In this document: positions 18,159 to 27,591 of the stretch, piece by piece
Numbering within the stretch: position 1 is the stretch's first letter
Layout of the letters: the number at the start of each line of letters is the position of its first letter
DNA from: Bacteroides sp. OM05-12
GTDB taxonomy: Bacteria > Bacteroidota > Bacteroidia > Bacteroidales > Bacteroidaceae
Direction of reading: 5' to 3'
Length of the DNA: 64,000 nt
Assembly: GCF_003438995.1 (NCBI RefSeq)
Contig: NZ_QSUN01000007.1
Location: 114,295-178,294 of the forward strand
Notes under the pieces: model-generated
Seen by the model: the letters and a program-made list of their open reading frames with translations, nothing else
Databases searched by the model: none
What the model was told of the DNA's origin: nothing
Made by a program: the position numbers and the translations under genes

Positions 18159-18686
18159 TTAAAATTTATTAATCTGCATCAATAGATAATCATATTTGGA
18201 CAGATAAACACCTTTCTCTTTCGCTTTTTTTCTATTATATTCATATAAATCCATTAATTCTCCAGGAAATCCCAAATTAATAGTTTTCCAATCATTATTT
18301 TTAAAATATTCCCTTGCAGATGCAATTATATGACTTTTAGGAACATTTGGAGGATCCTGAGTATAACATATATAAAATTGTATTCTACTTTCTATTAAAT
18401 AGGTTTCTATTAAGGTAATAAAATCATTAGTTATAATCCAATTTGACCTGACTATATCAAGTTTTAAAACAGCCCCCAAAGAATCTACTTGGGAAACAAA
18501 CATAATCTTTATATTATTATCAAGTAAAAAACTAATAGAATCTTTTCCAAATGTTTCTATCATTACCTTTGATATAAGTGCTGAATTTCGTTTTAGACAA
18601 TCACTATCTACGCTAACATTCATTTGAGAAAATGATAAAACAGAAACATAAGAATATAAAAACATGGCTATTAATAAATGTTTCAT
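18159..18686 (-). CDS. Hypothetical secreted protein of the Rhs-linked array
   Basis: About 175 aa from ATG 18686 (a TTG start would add two residues). Signal peptide MKHLLIAMFLYSYVSVLSFS, then a small soluble alpha/beta domain (MNVSVDSDCLKRNSAL... GFPGELMDLYEYNRKKAKEK). No family recognised. It lies between the 72-aa membrane gene (about 90 nt upstream) and the displaced Rhs cassette (36 nt downstream). Confidence 0.62.
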   Translation of the reverse strand: MKHLLIAMFLYSYVSVLSFSQMNVSVDSDCLKRNSALISKVMIETFGKDSISFLLDNNIKIMFVSQVDSLGAVLKLDIVRSNWIITNDFITLIETYLIESRIQFYICYTQDPPNVPKSHIIASAREYFKNNDWKTINLGFPGELMDLYEYNRKKAKEKGVYLSKYDYLLMQINKF

Positions 18687-18766
18687 AATCAATAATATTA
18701 TTTAAGTATATCCGAATAATATACAAAGAAAAAGTTAATTATAAGCATTCCATTAATACAGAAAGA

Positions 18767-19062
18767 ATATAGATTTTTACAATCTACTATTTTCCCTATC
18801 CAAATAATGATTTCTATATAAATAAATATGATAACCTAAATAAATCCCTAACAACAATACAAGAATATAACTGTATATAATATGTTGATGGGATAATCTA
18901 AAAACTCCATAGATAAACAAATATCCAAGAAATCCATAAACCATTATTACATTTAAATGAATTATAACATAATCATAAATCCTTCTCATCATCATTTATT
19001 TGACTTTTTATTTTTCAGACAACCTGCAATAGCACTAACTCCAATAAAAGAGCTTAAACATA
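18767..19062. repeat. Direct duplication, copy B (partner 14709-15003)
   Basis: About 295 bp of near-identical sequence with 14709-15003, same orientation. This copy contains the intact 72-aa gene and the 3' half of the intact 68-aa gene, so it is probably the parent or less damaged copy. Confidence 0.75.
18777..18995 (-). CDS. Small two-TM membrane protein
   Basis: 72 aa with two hydrophobic helices (residues about 12-33 and 40-62). Starts MMMRRIYDYVIIHLNV. Its ATG overlaps the stop of the 68-aa gene, so the two are coupled. Near-identical copy at 14720-14935. Function unknown; candidate membrane immunity protein. Confidence 0.65.
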   Translation of the reverse strand: MMMRRIYDYVIIHLNVIMVYGFLGYLFIYGVFRLSHQHIIYSYILVLLLGIYLGYHIYLYRNHYLDRENSRL

Positions 19063-19198
19063 ATGCAATATATGCATATATCGTAAAAACTCCTAATTCC
19101 ATCAATTCACTTTTTAGAACAAGTATAAAAACTGTAAATATAATAGTAGGTATTGTAAGCTTATTACTTAACATATCCAGAAATTTTATCATTCTCAT
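18992..19198 (-). CDS. Small two-TM membrane protein, partner of the 72-aa protein
   Basis: 68 aa with hydrophobic helices at about residues 15-33 and 40-60 and a charged tail CLKNKKSNK. The stop overlaps the next ATG. Only the 3' end of this gene is preserved in the second copy (14932-15003). Its 5' end overlaps the end of the broken lipoprotein gene by about 35 nt. No known family. Confidence 0.6.
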   Translation of the reverse strand: MRMIKFLDMLSNKLTIPTIIFTVFILVLKSELMELGVFTIYAYIALCLSSFIGVSAIAGCLKNKKSNK

Positions 19199-19574
19199 TT
19201 TTCAATCCAATATTATAAACTACAACATTTTCTCCGTTCATATTGCAAGCTCTCTCTAAACTTGCATCACAAAATTCCGGATCAATATAAGGTAATGTCA
19301 CATACATTGAAAATTCAATGATAGTATCTCATTCCAAAAGAGTACAAAAGACTATATTTATTTTAGGTACATTTAAAGGATTATAAATAGTATCTACCAA
19401 ATCCATAAAACTATATAATTCTTCTAATGCCTGCATCTTGAATAAACGTACAGTATCCTCATTCTGTATTGTGGTATTAACATATTGATCTTTCAAAATA
19501 TCAGATTATAATCTTTCTTGTTTAGATGTACAAGCAAAAACAAGAAACAATAAAATTATGATACATTTAATGAG
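19164..19574 (-). pseudogene. Lipoprotein gene broken by two nonsense codons
   Basis: In one minus-strand frame: a lipoprotein signal IKCIIILLFLVFACTSKQER, a stop, SDILKDQYVNTTIQNEDTVR through LVDTIYNPLNVPKINIVFC and LLE, a second stop, then DTIIEFSMYVTLPYIDPEFC to ENDKISGYVK and the natural stop 19164-19166. No ATG precedes it in frame, so the start is lost as well. Everything else is in register, indicating recent decay. By position (second gene after the Rhs gene) it may be a dead immunity gene. Confidence 0.72.
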
Positions 19575-19826
19575 TTATATATGATTAGAAAACGCCAAAT
19601 AAGAAACGCCAAGGATTATTCTTGATTTTTCTTACGGTTCATATTCAAGAGTCATTTTTTAATTCTACTTTAAAGCAATCCATAAAATACATACACAACA
19701 TTATAATTATATTTAATATATTCCTAAGACAACATTTATTCTTCATTAGTAGGATCAAACTATTAACATGATTAATTATCACAATTCAACGTCCAAAATC
19801 AAAGGTTGAAAACATTTCCAATAGAG
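19575..19826. other. AT-rich gap in the array
   Basis: No intact gene seen. A short minus-strand fragment MDCFKVELKNDS near 19640-19690 resembles the ends of other relics in the array but is too short to call. Confidence 0.4.
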
Positions 19827-20615
19827 TTATATTTCTCCTCTAATAAATATGCATTCTATTATAAAATAAATAAACAAGCCCAACAATATGAGACATAAAA
19901 ACTTAATAAAAATAGGAAATATACGCTCTTTATTATTTTTTATCCAGTTTATATCCAAACTCAAGAAAAAAAGTATGAATCCCGTAATAGGAAATAATAA
20001 AATTTGACCACACAACAGAAACTTGACAGCCAAAATCCAATTGCCCATTAATATATAAATAAATAGGAACACAACAAATAAGATTATATCAAAAATAAGA
20101 CTCTTTCTTAAAGATAACCACGCATTTCTTTTATGACGTAATTTAAGCAAAAGCAAAACCAAAACAGGAGTTATATTTATTATAAGCAAGTCTTTATATA
20201 CAATATCTTTCGTGTAGCTATAAATTATATTTATATGCTCAAATTCATTGAGAAATAGATTTTGCTTTGTTTTTTCATATTCTTTTTCTGATAAAGGACC
20301 ACTTTTTTTCCAAGGGACTCCTTTCTCCACAGGAGGCAATAATTCTATAACATAATAGCCTAATATGCTATCGCAATGCACATTACATTGTTTTGCTATA
20401 ATATATTTTTTATTCCAATAAACATCGGTTATGAAACCCTCCATAAGTCCAACACTACCACTTCCATCAGGGTAATTATAGTACAAAGTTGTTAATTCTG
20501 GCATATTAATCCAGCCTATACTATAATCTATCCCTTCCAATTCTTCGAAATATGAATCACATGAAGTTACAAATAGACTTATTATCAATACATATAAGTG
20601 AAATCTCATTTTCAT
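19827..20615 (-). CDS. Membrane lipoprotein directly downstream of the Rhs toxin; candidate immunity protein
   Basis: 262 aa. SPII signal MKMRFHLYVLIISLFVTSC, then a soluble part of about 110 residues (SYFEELEGIDYSIGWINMPE...), then three to four membrane helices from residue about 145 to 255. It starts 1 nt after the stop of the 1322-aa Rhs gene, the usual place for a cognate immunity gene in polymorphic toxin loci. The membrane topology would suit neutralisation at the envelope. No family recognised; immunity role is inference. Confidence 0.68.
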   Translation of the reverse strand: MKMRFHLYVLIISLFVTSCDSYFEELEGIDYSIGWINMPELTTLYYNYPDGSGSVGLMEGFITDVYWNKKYIIAKQCNVHCDSILGYYVIELLPPVEKGVPWKKSGPLSEKEYEKTKQNLFLNEFEHINIIYSYTKDIVYKDLLIINITPVLVLLLLKLRHKRNAWLSLRKSLIFDIILFVVFLFIYILMGNWILAVKFLLCGQILLFPITGFILFFLSLDINWIKNNKERIFPIFIKFLCLILLGLFIYFIIECIFIRGEI

Positions 20616-20616
20616 A

Positions 20617-23600
20617 TTATTTATTTTTAAGAGACTGCCAAATATAAAATTGATAAGTTGTTCCCATTATTTTTTGCTCATATCTTCGTTTATTTAAGCT
20701 ATTTGAAATATGATAAAAGAATGAACTCATACTTTTACTATCGCTAATTACATTATTTAGAAACCTTTTGTTTTTACTTGTAAATGCATCATATCTATAA
20801 CTACCAATAAACTGTTTTGCCATAGATAGCGTAGTTAATGCATCCCATAAGCCCCATTCACCTTTCCAAGCCGTTATTTGCCCTGGTACATCAGTTCTAT
20901 TATTTATAATATTTTGTTGCGCCTCAATTACTGCTTTATCTTTTTTCATTACTTGTGTATAAGGGTGATCAGACAAAAATACAGAAAACTCAGGACCAGT
21001 ACCATTTACAAATTCATCAAAAAAATCCCAATCACTCTTTCCTGATCCAATTAGCGCCCCTTTATTATTATTTACGATGTCAAAAGTAAAGCCGTCACTA
21101 TACATACTTCCTACCTTAAAATTATTAACTAATAGATCATCTATAATAGATTCAAATTCCCCTAAGGCAGAGCCTTTATCACCAATATAAGTAAACCCCT
21201 CACGTTCCTCATTCCCATCATACCATGTATAATATAAAGTTTTATTATTACGATACCAATCCATTCCATTAGGATCAATCAAATTTATCGGATTATTATT
21301 ACAATAAACATAAGGACTTATCGAATAATATTTCTCACATAACGGGTCGATACTCATAAACCGTCCCAAAAGAGGATCTTGCGCACGAGCACCGAAATCA
21401 TACCAGTCCAAGCCGTTCATACGGTCAATCTCCTTGCCACCGAAGAGATAATTTTGAGAAATAGTCGCTGTGGGTTTTATGGGACCGATAGAAGAAGCAT
21501 CTTGCGATTCACCGTTATTATTATGAATACCACCAAAAGCATAATAATCATAATTTTTAGTATAAAAGACATTCGATTTGGTTAGAAGGCGGTTATTGCC
21601 CTGATGATCTTTTATATAAAAGTAATAAATAGGAGTATTGTTTACAAAAGATACAAAACCTTCATCCGTCAGAATTTTACTAAGTTTGCCGTTTTCATAA
21701 ATGATATTACCACAGTAATCCGTTTCATCTAAAACTTTAGTTTGGATAGGCTTTAATGTATCAAGCCGGGATATACCATTGAATACCGGATGAAAAATAG
21801 GAATCTCTGTATAAGCATGCGTCAATCGGAGCTTACGACCTGATGCATCATAACGATAAGTATGAGATTCACCAGAACTCAATTCTATTTTATGAGGCAA
21901 ATTCTTATTGGTATAACTAATACTAGTTATCTTTTTATTTAAATCTGAGGTGGTATTACCATTCCTGTCATAACTGTACTCATTTTCTTTATCGGCTTCA
22001 TCCGTAAAATAGAAAGTACCTTTAGGTAAAGAGTTCAAAGATATATCATTGGTTACTTTTTTAAGTTGATTCCCTGAATAGGATAAGTTCAATTGATTTA
22101 CAATTCCATATGAATAATCTCGTAATTCTATTATACCTATTCCTCTTGTTGACAGATGAAAATGTTCTCCTATAATCCCATAATTGGTTATGCCCGTTAC
22201 ATTTCCATGTTTGTCATAGATAAACTCCTCACTGAAATTCGGTCTTTTATCAACAGAAGTCGTGTCGGAGATTCTAGGTTCAGTATAAGAAGAACGAATC
22301 AAGCGGTCTAAGGAATCATAAGTATATTTACTAATTCTATTATCACCAGACGAATACCCCCATTGAGCAGCACTGATGTTTCCATTATAGCAGGGAACAC
22401 CGCCGGAGAGAGAGGCATTATAATAAAGAGTCTGATAAAACGTATGACTTTGAATGTCGGTTAGCCAATTACGAATATTATAAGAATAAGTGATCGGAAT
22501 TTTCTCATCATTCAGGCTCTTACTCTTTAAACGTCCGGTTGCATCATAAGATAAAGAAGACAGTAGTACAGGAGTGGAATTATTAAAAGAATGATAAGTA
22601 TTCACCAAACGGTCTGTCCGGTCGTATGTATAGGTATAAAGCTCAACAATGGCATCCTTATCTTTAGCGCTATGTTCATGGCGGTGCTTCAAAAGTTTTC
22701 CCGTAAAAGAATATTTAAAATAATCTTTCTCAAACCCGAACAGATGATTGGAAGCAATGCTCTGAATGACTTGGGCGTCTTCACTATAATAAAACACTTT
22801 ATAAAATCGTTGGGGAATACTAGTATCGATAGCCTCCATAAAAGAATTTGAAGTCTGATAACGACCAGTTATAGAACCCGTCAGTAAACCTTTTGCCGAC
22901 AGCTTGTCATTGGTAGGATGCATATATAAATTATCAAAATCATATAACCCCTTATAAGAATAATCGCCATCCCTGAAACCCGCCATAGTCAAAAAAGAAT
23001 AATTGTCATAATAATTGATATTCTCCAAAAGAAGCGAACCACTGTCAAAAGGAAAATCTATGACAGCATAACCGCTTTCCAGAATGGAGGAAGTTTCATC
23101 TCCCGTAAAAGTGGCGACAATCGAACGGTTTTTTATATTATCATATGCTGCACACTTACAGGTGCCTCTCACCACTTCCCGACCGTAAATGTCATATAGA
23201 TAAAAGGTATAATGCTTAGTAAAACGCTGCACGCCATTCTGACTGAGAATCAAACGATGATCCTTGTCATAGAAAAACAACTCTTTTTCCGCTCCGGGTT
23301 TCTTTTTCATGGTACAGTTGCCGTAATTGTCATACTCATAATAATAGGCATAATCTATTAACGCCTGCGTATTGTCAATATTGTACGCTACGTTATTACT
23401 ATTTAACTGATCCGCAGCCAAAGGAGGCAAAACATAGCGCAGATCACCATAATCATCATAAACATAATAAGTATCATAATTGCCTCCGTTTATCTGACGA
23501 CTTAGAACCGTATGACCTTCCTTATCGGAAAAATCATAACGGCTGTGCCCATCCTCATCAATCGTTCTGACCACGACCAAATCTCCCGTGTCGTACAAAC

Positions 23601-24585
23601 CTTTACGAATTAACTGTTTACCCAACAATTCATATTTTGCACACGATAAGCTTCCCGTACCGGTATTCACATAATAAAACGTCTGCACACCTCTTCCGTT
23701 CCATGCACTTCCGGCTCCACACTGTTTCAGAACTCTGTTCATTGCACCATCATAGGCAGTGCTGTTATAAGGCATATTGTCCGAATACTGACTACGTGCT
23801 CCCTGTTTCACTTCTTCCGGAGAAATCATAGCTTGTACATACGAAGATGTAGCAACCGGTAACCATGCTGTAGTTACCCTTTCATATCCGTCATACTCTG
23901 TCTGATAAACAAGATGTTCTTCATTTCCTCCCGCAAATTTCTCTATTCTCTGAATGGGATGTCCAAAGTCATCAGTATATTCTATTGTCTCCATGAATTT
24001 GTCTTCATCCATGAATTTAATATAGTTATTTTGCCGGTTGTCTATCGCAATTCTAGGTGCAATCTCTCTACGAAAATTTCCACTCGGTAATGTAAAATCT
24101 GCTACTTCTTTGCTCGCAGCATGTGCAATTATATCAATATTTGCAAACATGTATTTATTCCCATCCGTTTCAACTCTCCCATTACTTTCACAAATAATAT
24201 AGATTTTACCAGGCATTTCTATTTCAGCTTTTATACCGGATTGACTATGATTAAAAACAAATTCGTCAGTCACATCTTCTACACCATATTTCTCCCACAA
24301 TATATGTATTTGATCCTCTTTATTAGCTGATATTTCTATTGAAAAATAAAAGTTCTCATCACTGTCTATTTTAAAATAAGTATCCGCTATTCCATTATGG
24401 TTAAAATTATCACTTTGATTAGAAAGCATAATTTTACCATTATATCCATTATTAATATCTACCATTATGGAATTATTTAATGAGCTTCCCGACACCTCAG
24501 CAATATTCGCATAAATATTATTACTACATATCAATAATATCAGTAGATAGAATGTATTTATATATTTAATAGATTTTGTATCCAT
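20617..24585 (-). CDS. Rhs/YD-repeat polymorphic toxin-type protein
   Basis: 1322 aa. Signal peptide MDTKSIKYINTFYLLILLICSNNIYA, a beta domain (about 30-160), a DUF6443-like segment (about 190-330), then many YD-type repeats (YDGYERVTTAW, YDDYGDLRYVLPP, YDSLDRLIRSSYTE, YDRNGNTTSDLNK). The Rhs core lies at about 985-1105: YFYIKDHQGNNRLLTK, YDYYAFGG, GLDWYDFGARAQDPLLGRF, ending in NNPINLIDPNGMDW. The ~215 residues after the core are the variable tip, with SDWDFFDEFVNGTGPEFS, QFIGSYRYDA and MGTTYQFYIWQ; no nuclease or other catalytic motif is recognised. Overlaps the upstream 1006-aa gene by 20 nt. Likely exported and acting between cells. Confidence 0.85.
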   Translation of the reverse strand: MDTKSIKYINTFYLLILLICSNNIYANIAEVSGSSLNNSIMVDINNGYNGKIMLSNQSDNFNHNGIADTYFKIDSDENFYFSIEISANKEDQIHILWEKYGVEDVTDEFVFNHSQSGIKAEIEMPGKIYIICESNGRVETDGNKYMFANIDIIAHAASKEVADFTLPSGNFRREIAPRIAIDNRQNNYIKFMDEDKFMETIEYTDDFGHPIQRIEKFAGGNEEHLVYQTEYDGYERVTTAWLPVATSSYVQAMISPEEVKQGARSQYSDNMPYNSTAYDGAMNRVLKQCGAGSAWNGRGVQTFYYVNTGTGSLSCAKYELLGKQLIRKGLYDTGDLVVVRTIDEDGHSRYDFSDKEGHTVLSRQINGGNYDTYYVYDDYGDLRYVLPPLAADQLNSNNVAYNIDNTQALIDYAYYYEYDNYGNCTMKKKPGAEKELFFYDKDHRLILSQNGVQRFTKHYTFYLYDIYGREVVRGTCKCAAYDNIKNRSIVATFTGDETSSILESGYAVIDFPFDSGSLLLENINYYDNYSFLTMAGFRDGDYSYKGLYDFDNLYMHPTNDKLSAKGLLTGSITGRYQTSNSFMEAIDTSIPQRFYKVFYYSEDAQVIQSIASNHLFGFEKDYFKYSFTGKLLKHRHEHSAKDKDAIVELYTYTYDRTDRLVNTYHSFNNSTPVLLSSLSYDATGRLKSKSLNDEKIPITYSYNIRNWLTDIQSHTFYQTLYYNASLSGGVPCYNGNISAAQWGYSSGDNRISKYTYDSLDRLIRSSYTEPRISDTTSVDKRPNFSEEFIYDKHGNVTGITNYGIIGEHFHLSTRGIGIIELRDYSYGIVNQLNLSYSGNQLKKVTNDISLNSLPKGTFYFTDEADKENEYSYDRNGNTTSDLNKKITSISYTNKNLPHKIELSSGESHTYRYDASGRKLRLTHAYTEIPIFHPVFNGISRLDTLKPIQTKVLDETDYCGNIIYENGKLSKILTDEGFVSFVNNTPIYYFYIKDHQGNNRLLTKSNVFYTKNYDYYAFGGIHNNNGESQDASSIGPIKPTATISQNYLFGGKEIDRMNGLDWYDFGARAQDPLLGRFMSIDPLCEKYYSISPYVYCNNNPINLIDPNGMDWYRNNKTLYYTWYDGNEEREGFTYIGDKGSALGEFESIIDDLLVNNFKVGSMYSDGFTFDIVNNNKGALIGSGKSDWDFFDEFVNGTGPEFSVFLSDHPYTQVMKKDKAVIEAQQNIINNRTDVPGQITAWKGEWGLWDALTTLSMAKQFIGSYRYDAFTSKNKRFLNNVISDSKSMSSFFYHISNSLNKRRYEQKIMGTTYQFYIWQSLKNK

Positions 24586-27500
24586 ATTCGTATTCCTTTA
24601 TAATTTTACCATTATTTAAGACCGTTTTAAGTAGTCCCTGTAAATTATATCCGTAGGAAACACTTGTTTGTCTGAAAGTTGTTTCATACGTTTTTTTCTT
24701 ATCAGAATAATATTTAAAAAAAGAAATTTGCGCATTGGGTAACTTTGAATATAATATACTTTCCAGTTGAAGATTATCTATCGCATCTCCATTACTTATT
24801 GCTGACATAACCTCGCTATAAGTAGCACCTTTTATCAATGCGGTCGGACTTGTATAGCAATTATTCCATAGATAAATATATTCCGGCTTTCCTTTCATAA
24901 AAACATCAACCGGATTCCCTTTCTTATCAGTTGCTTCACAGCGATATTCTTCTATTTCATTTGATTCTTCTTTATGTGCTGTTTTTAATGTATAAACATA
25001 AGGGACACCATTGTTAGCCCGATAACCATATTTCTCTTTACTGAGAAATAAATCTTGTCCATTCTTTCTTATTACTGTCCTTTTCTCTATAACAGGGGTC
25101 AAGATATGTTTTTGGTACATATAAAGACAAATGTCATCATCTAAATAGTTATATGGATGGGTATAGGTTGTAATAAGTTGCTTCCCATTTGATAAATCCG
25201 TACAAGTTTTGGTTAAAAGGTATTGATCATCATAATATTGAGTTGTTTTAATAGATGACGAATATGACTGATTATCTCCATGCATAATTTCAATCTTCTC
25301 TGACAACAGACATGGAGTTATATATATCTTATATGCCGATATATATTTCAATACTCTGTCAAAATCCATAACTCTACTACCTAGATATAATTTATTAAAT
25401 TGAAGTGATCGTATATAAGCTTCATTATTTTTATGGTATTTATATTGAATCGCCTTTTTAAGTTTTCCACTATTCGAATAGAATTCTTCTGATTGTAACA
25501 ATCCCCGTTCATTTGCCCTTTCCGAATATCGGGCAAGCCTATGATCCGGAAACGACGTTGTAAAATAAAGAGGCATCTCATTCAAGTGAGTTTCATTCCA
25601 TAAATCGGAATCAAAATTACTATAAGTGTATTTTTTATATCCTGACGCCTTGCCCTTACTATCAAAAGCGACTTCAATTACATTGGAATATCCTATAGGA
25701 GCCCCGTTAATATTATAAAGAGTATGCCCCATTCCACCGGAAGAAAATATTTGATAATCATCATCTTCATACTTAAATTTATATATATATTTAGGCTTCT
25801 GTGCCAAAATGCCACTACTACATCCATATTTAGCTGTATCAGAAATAGAGTTCACATAATAATATTGAATCTTATTATTTAAAGTATTATCCCTATTGTA
25901 ATTGACAATCGCTTTTATCCGAAAACCGCCCGCTATATCATATGTTGAAACTTTTAGCTCATTCTCATCCGTCACATATTTAATATAATCATTTCTATCA
26001 TAAATAAATTCGCTTTTTCCACCGGTAGGATAAACAATATTTCTTAATAATTCAGCCTGAGTGTCAGCTATAATCGACGGGCTTTTTAGATTATAATAAT
26101 CCGCAGATGTTATTCGTTCAGGTTCATTATGAGTACCAGTATAAAAGCCCCAGTGATCATCCCTGTCTGTATAATACCTATTCGGTAAACATTTATCAGG
26201 AGAGTAATCCTTATCTACATAATAACTAAATTGATAAATTAATTTCTCATATTTTTCATAAAACAAAGGTATTTTAGTCGTCCTCTTTTCCATCTCTGTT
26301 AGAAGAAAACGATGAGAATAGTTCTCATAATAAGTAAATGTCGTAATACTTTTTTCCCTATCATCATTCACAGTAATATTACTTAAAGCTCTCCATTTAA
26401 AATCTTTTCCCGACTCAACAAACAGATTGAACCTACCTGCATCATTAAAATCACTATATATAGAAGTAGAATAAGAATAAAACAAATCCGAAAAATCAAA
26501 TATAGATTCCGTATATCCCAAATCAGTACGTGCCCTTGACTTAAAATCAATAGTAGTTCCTGTTTCCGACTTTATTTGAGCGAGATATACCGGAAAAATA
26601 ATTTGAGCATCGCAACACTCCCTGTCATATTTACTTAATGCTGCCGACATCGTAGAATTATCTCCTTTCATCACTTCGGAATAAACAGGTTTAGCTTCTC
26701 CTATTGGATCACCCGGTTCATAAGTGAAATCAACGTAATCTCCTTCCGGTGAGACAATCCGGGTAAGAAACCAACTGGTAGCATATAAATAGCCATCCTT
26801 TTGATTAAAATAGGGAATGCTATATTCTGTCGCATTTATTCCTCCGAATTCATACCTGATGCCATCCGGAGTAACCAATGTTATCTTATTAATTAAAGTT
26901 CTGTTTGTCCGGTTACCGTCATTGCCATTGATATCTTTCACTTTACTACTGATTTTATCTCTTGTATCAAATATTGAAATACAATCCAACCTTTTATTAA
27001 ATTCCACTTTTATATCAGAAGAAGAATGGACAACAAACTGCCCTTTATGATCCATATAAAAAGAACCTGAATAGCCACAAAAGTTGAAATTAAATTCATC
27101 CGGCATCAGATCATAGAGATCATAACTTCCGTCATTAATTTCGATATAATGGTCAATCCGAGATTTACTATACCAATCGTCACGATCCAATTCCGAATAA
27201 TGACCGAAAAAGCCTAATCTATTACCTTTATCATCTTCTTGTTCATCTGCAAGACAATTAACCGTACGGGTAATGCATCCTCCGGCAGAAAGCGTCCAGC
27301 CCAACCCCACCCAACCGGGATGGAGGTTTGGTTTCACATTGGATGTATGATAAGACAATTGTACCGGAACAGAAATATTCCTCAATTTCAATTCGTAAAT
27401 AGGAATGGAGATATTGGCTACTCCGGTAAAAGGCACTGTCGGAATCTTTCCGTACGTGCATTGCTGATTGGCTTCCGGACTTGGGAAATTATACAACGGA

Positions 27501-27586
27501 TGTTCAAATTGCGCAAACAATTGGTATGTGTTTATGATGAGCAAAAGAATAAAAAATACTTTTACCCGGCGATGTTTTGTCTTCAT
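24566..27586 (-). CDS. Rhs-shell/SpvB-like N-terminal partner protein
   Basis: 1006 aa. Signal peptide MKTKHRRVKVFFILLLIINTYQLFAQ. The N-terminal domain has VPVQLSYHTSNVKPNLHPGW followed by VGLGWTLSAGGCITR, the signature of the SpvB/Rhs-shell start, followed by a long beta-rich body (RYEFGG, FTYEPGDP, TYYENYSHRF). The C-terminus ends with YD-like strands (YGYNLQGLLKTVLNNGKIIKEYEYGY). It lacks the Rhs core. Its stop overlaps the start of the 1322-aa Rhs gene, so I infer that the two make one shell from two polypeptides. Confidence 0.8.
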   Translation of the reverse strand: MKTKHRRVKVFFILLLIINTYQLFAQFEHPLYNFPSPEANQQCTYGKIPTVPFTGVANISIPIYELKLRNISVPVQLSYHTSNVKPNLHPGWVGLGWTLSAGGCITRTVNCLADEQEDDKGNRLGFFGHYSELDRDDWYSKSRIDHYIEINDGSYDLYDLMPDEFNFNFCGYSGSFYMDHKGQFVVHSSSDIKVEFNKRLDCISIFDTRDKISSKVKDINGNDGNRTNRTLINKITLVTPDGIRYEFGGINATEYSIPYFNQKDGYLYATSWFLTRIVSPEGDYVDFTYEPGDPIGEAKPVYSEVMKGDNSTMSAALSKYDRECCDAQIIFPVYLAQIKSETGTTIDFKSRARTDLGYTESIFDFSDLFYSYSTSIYSDFNDAGRFNLFVESGKDFKWRALSNITVNDDREKSITTFTYYENYSHRFLLTEMEKRTTKIPLFYEKYEKLIYQFSYYVDKDYSPDKCLPNRYYTDRDDHWGFYTGTHNEPERITSADYYNLKSPSIIADTQAELLRNIVYPTGGKSEFIYDRNDYIKYVTDENELKVSTYDIAGGFRIKAIVNYNRDNTLNNKIQYYYVNSISDTAKYGCSSGILAQKPKYIYKFKYEDDDYQIFSSGGMGHTLYNINGAPIGYSNVIEVAFDSKGKASGYKKYTYSNFDSDLWNETHLNEMPLYFTTSFPDHRLARYSERANERGLLQSEEFYSNSGKLKKAIQYKYHKNNEAYIRSLQFNKLYLGSRVMDFDRVLKYISAYKIYITPCLLSEKIEIMHGDNQSYSSSIKTTQYYDDQYLLTKTCTDLSNGKQLITTYTHPYNYLDDDICLYMYQKHILTPVIEKRTVIRKNGQDLFLSKEKYGYRANNGVPYVYTLKTAHKEESNEIEEYRCEATDKKGNPVDVFMKGKPEYIYLWNNCYTSPTALIKGATYSEVMSAISNGDAIDNLQLESILYSKLPNAQISFFKYYSDKKKTYETTFRQTSVSYGYNLQGLLKTVLNNGKIIKEYEYGYKIY

Positions 27587-27591
27587 AGGTT

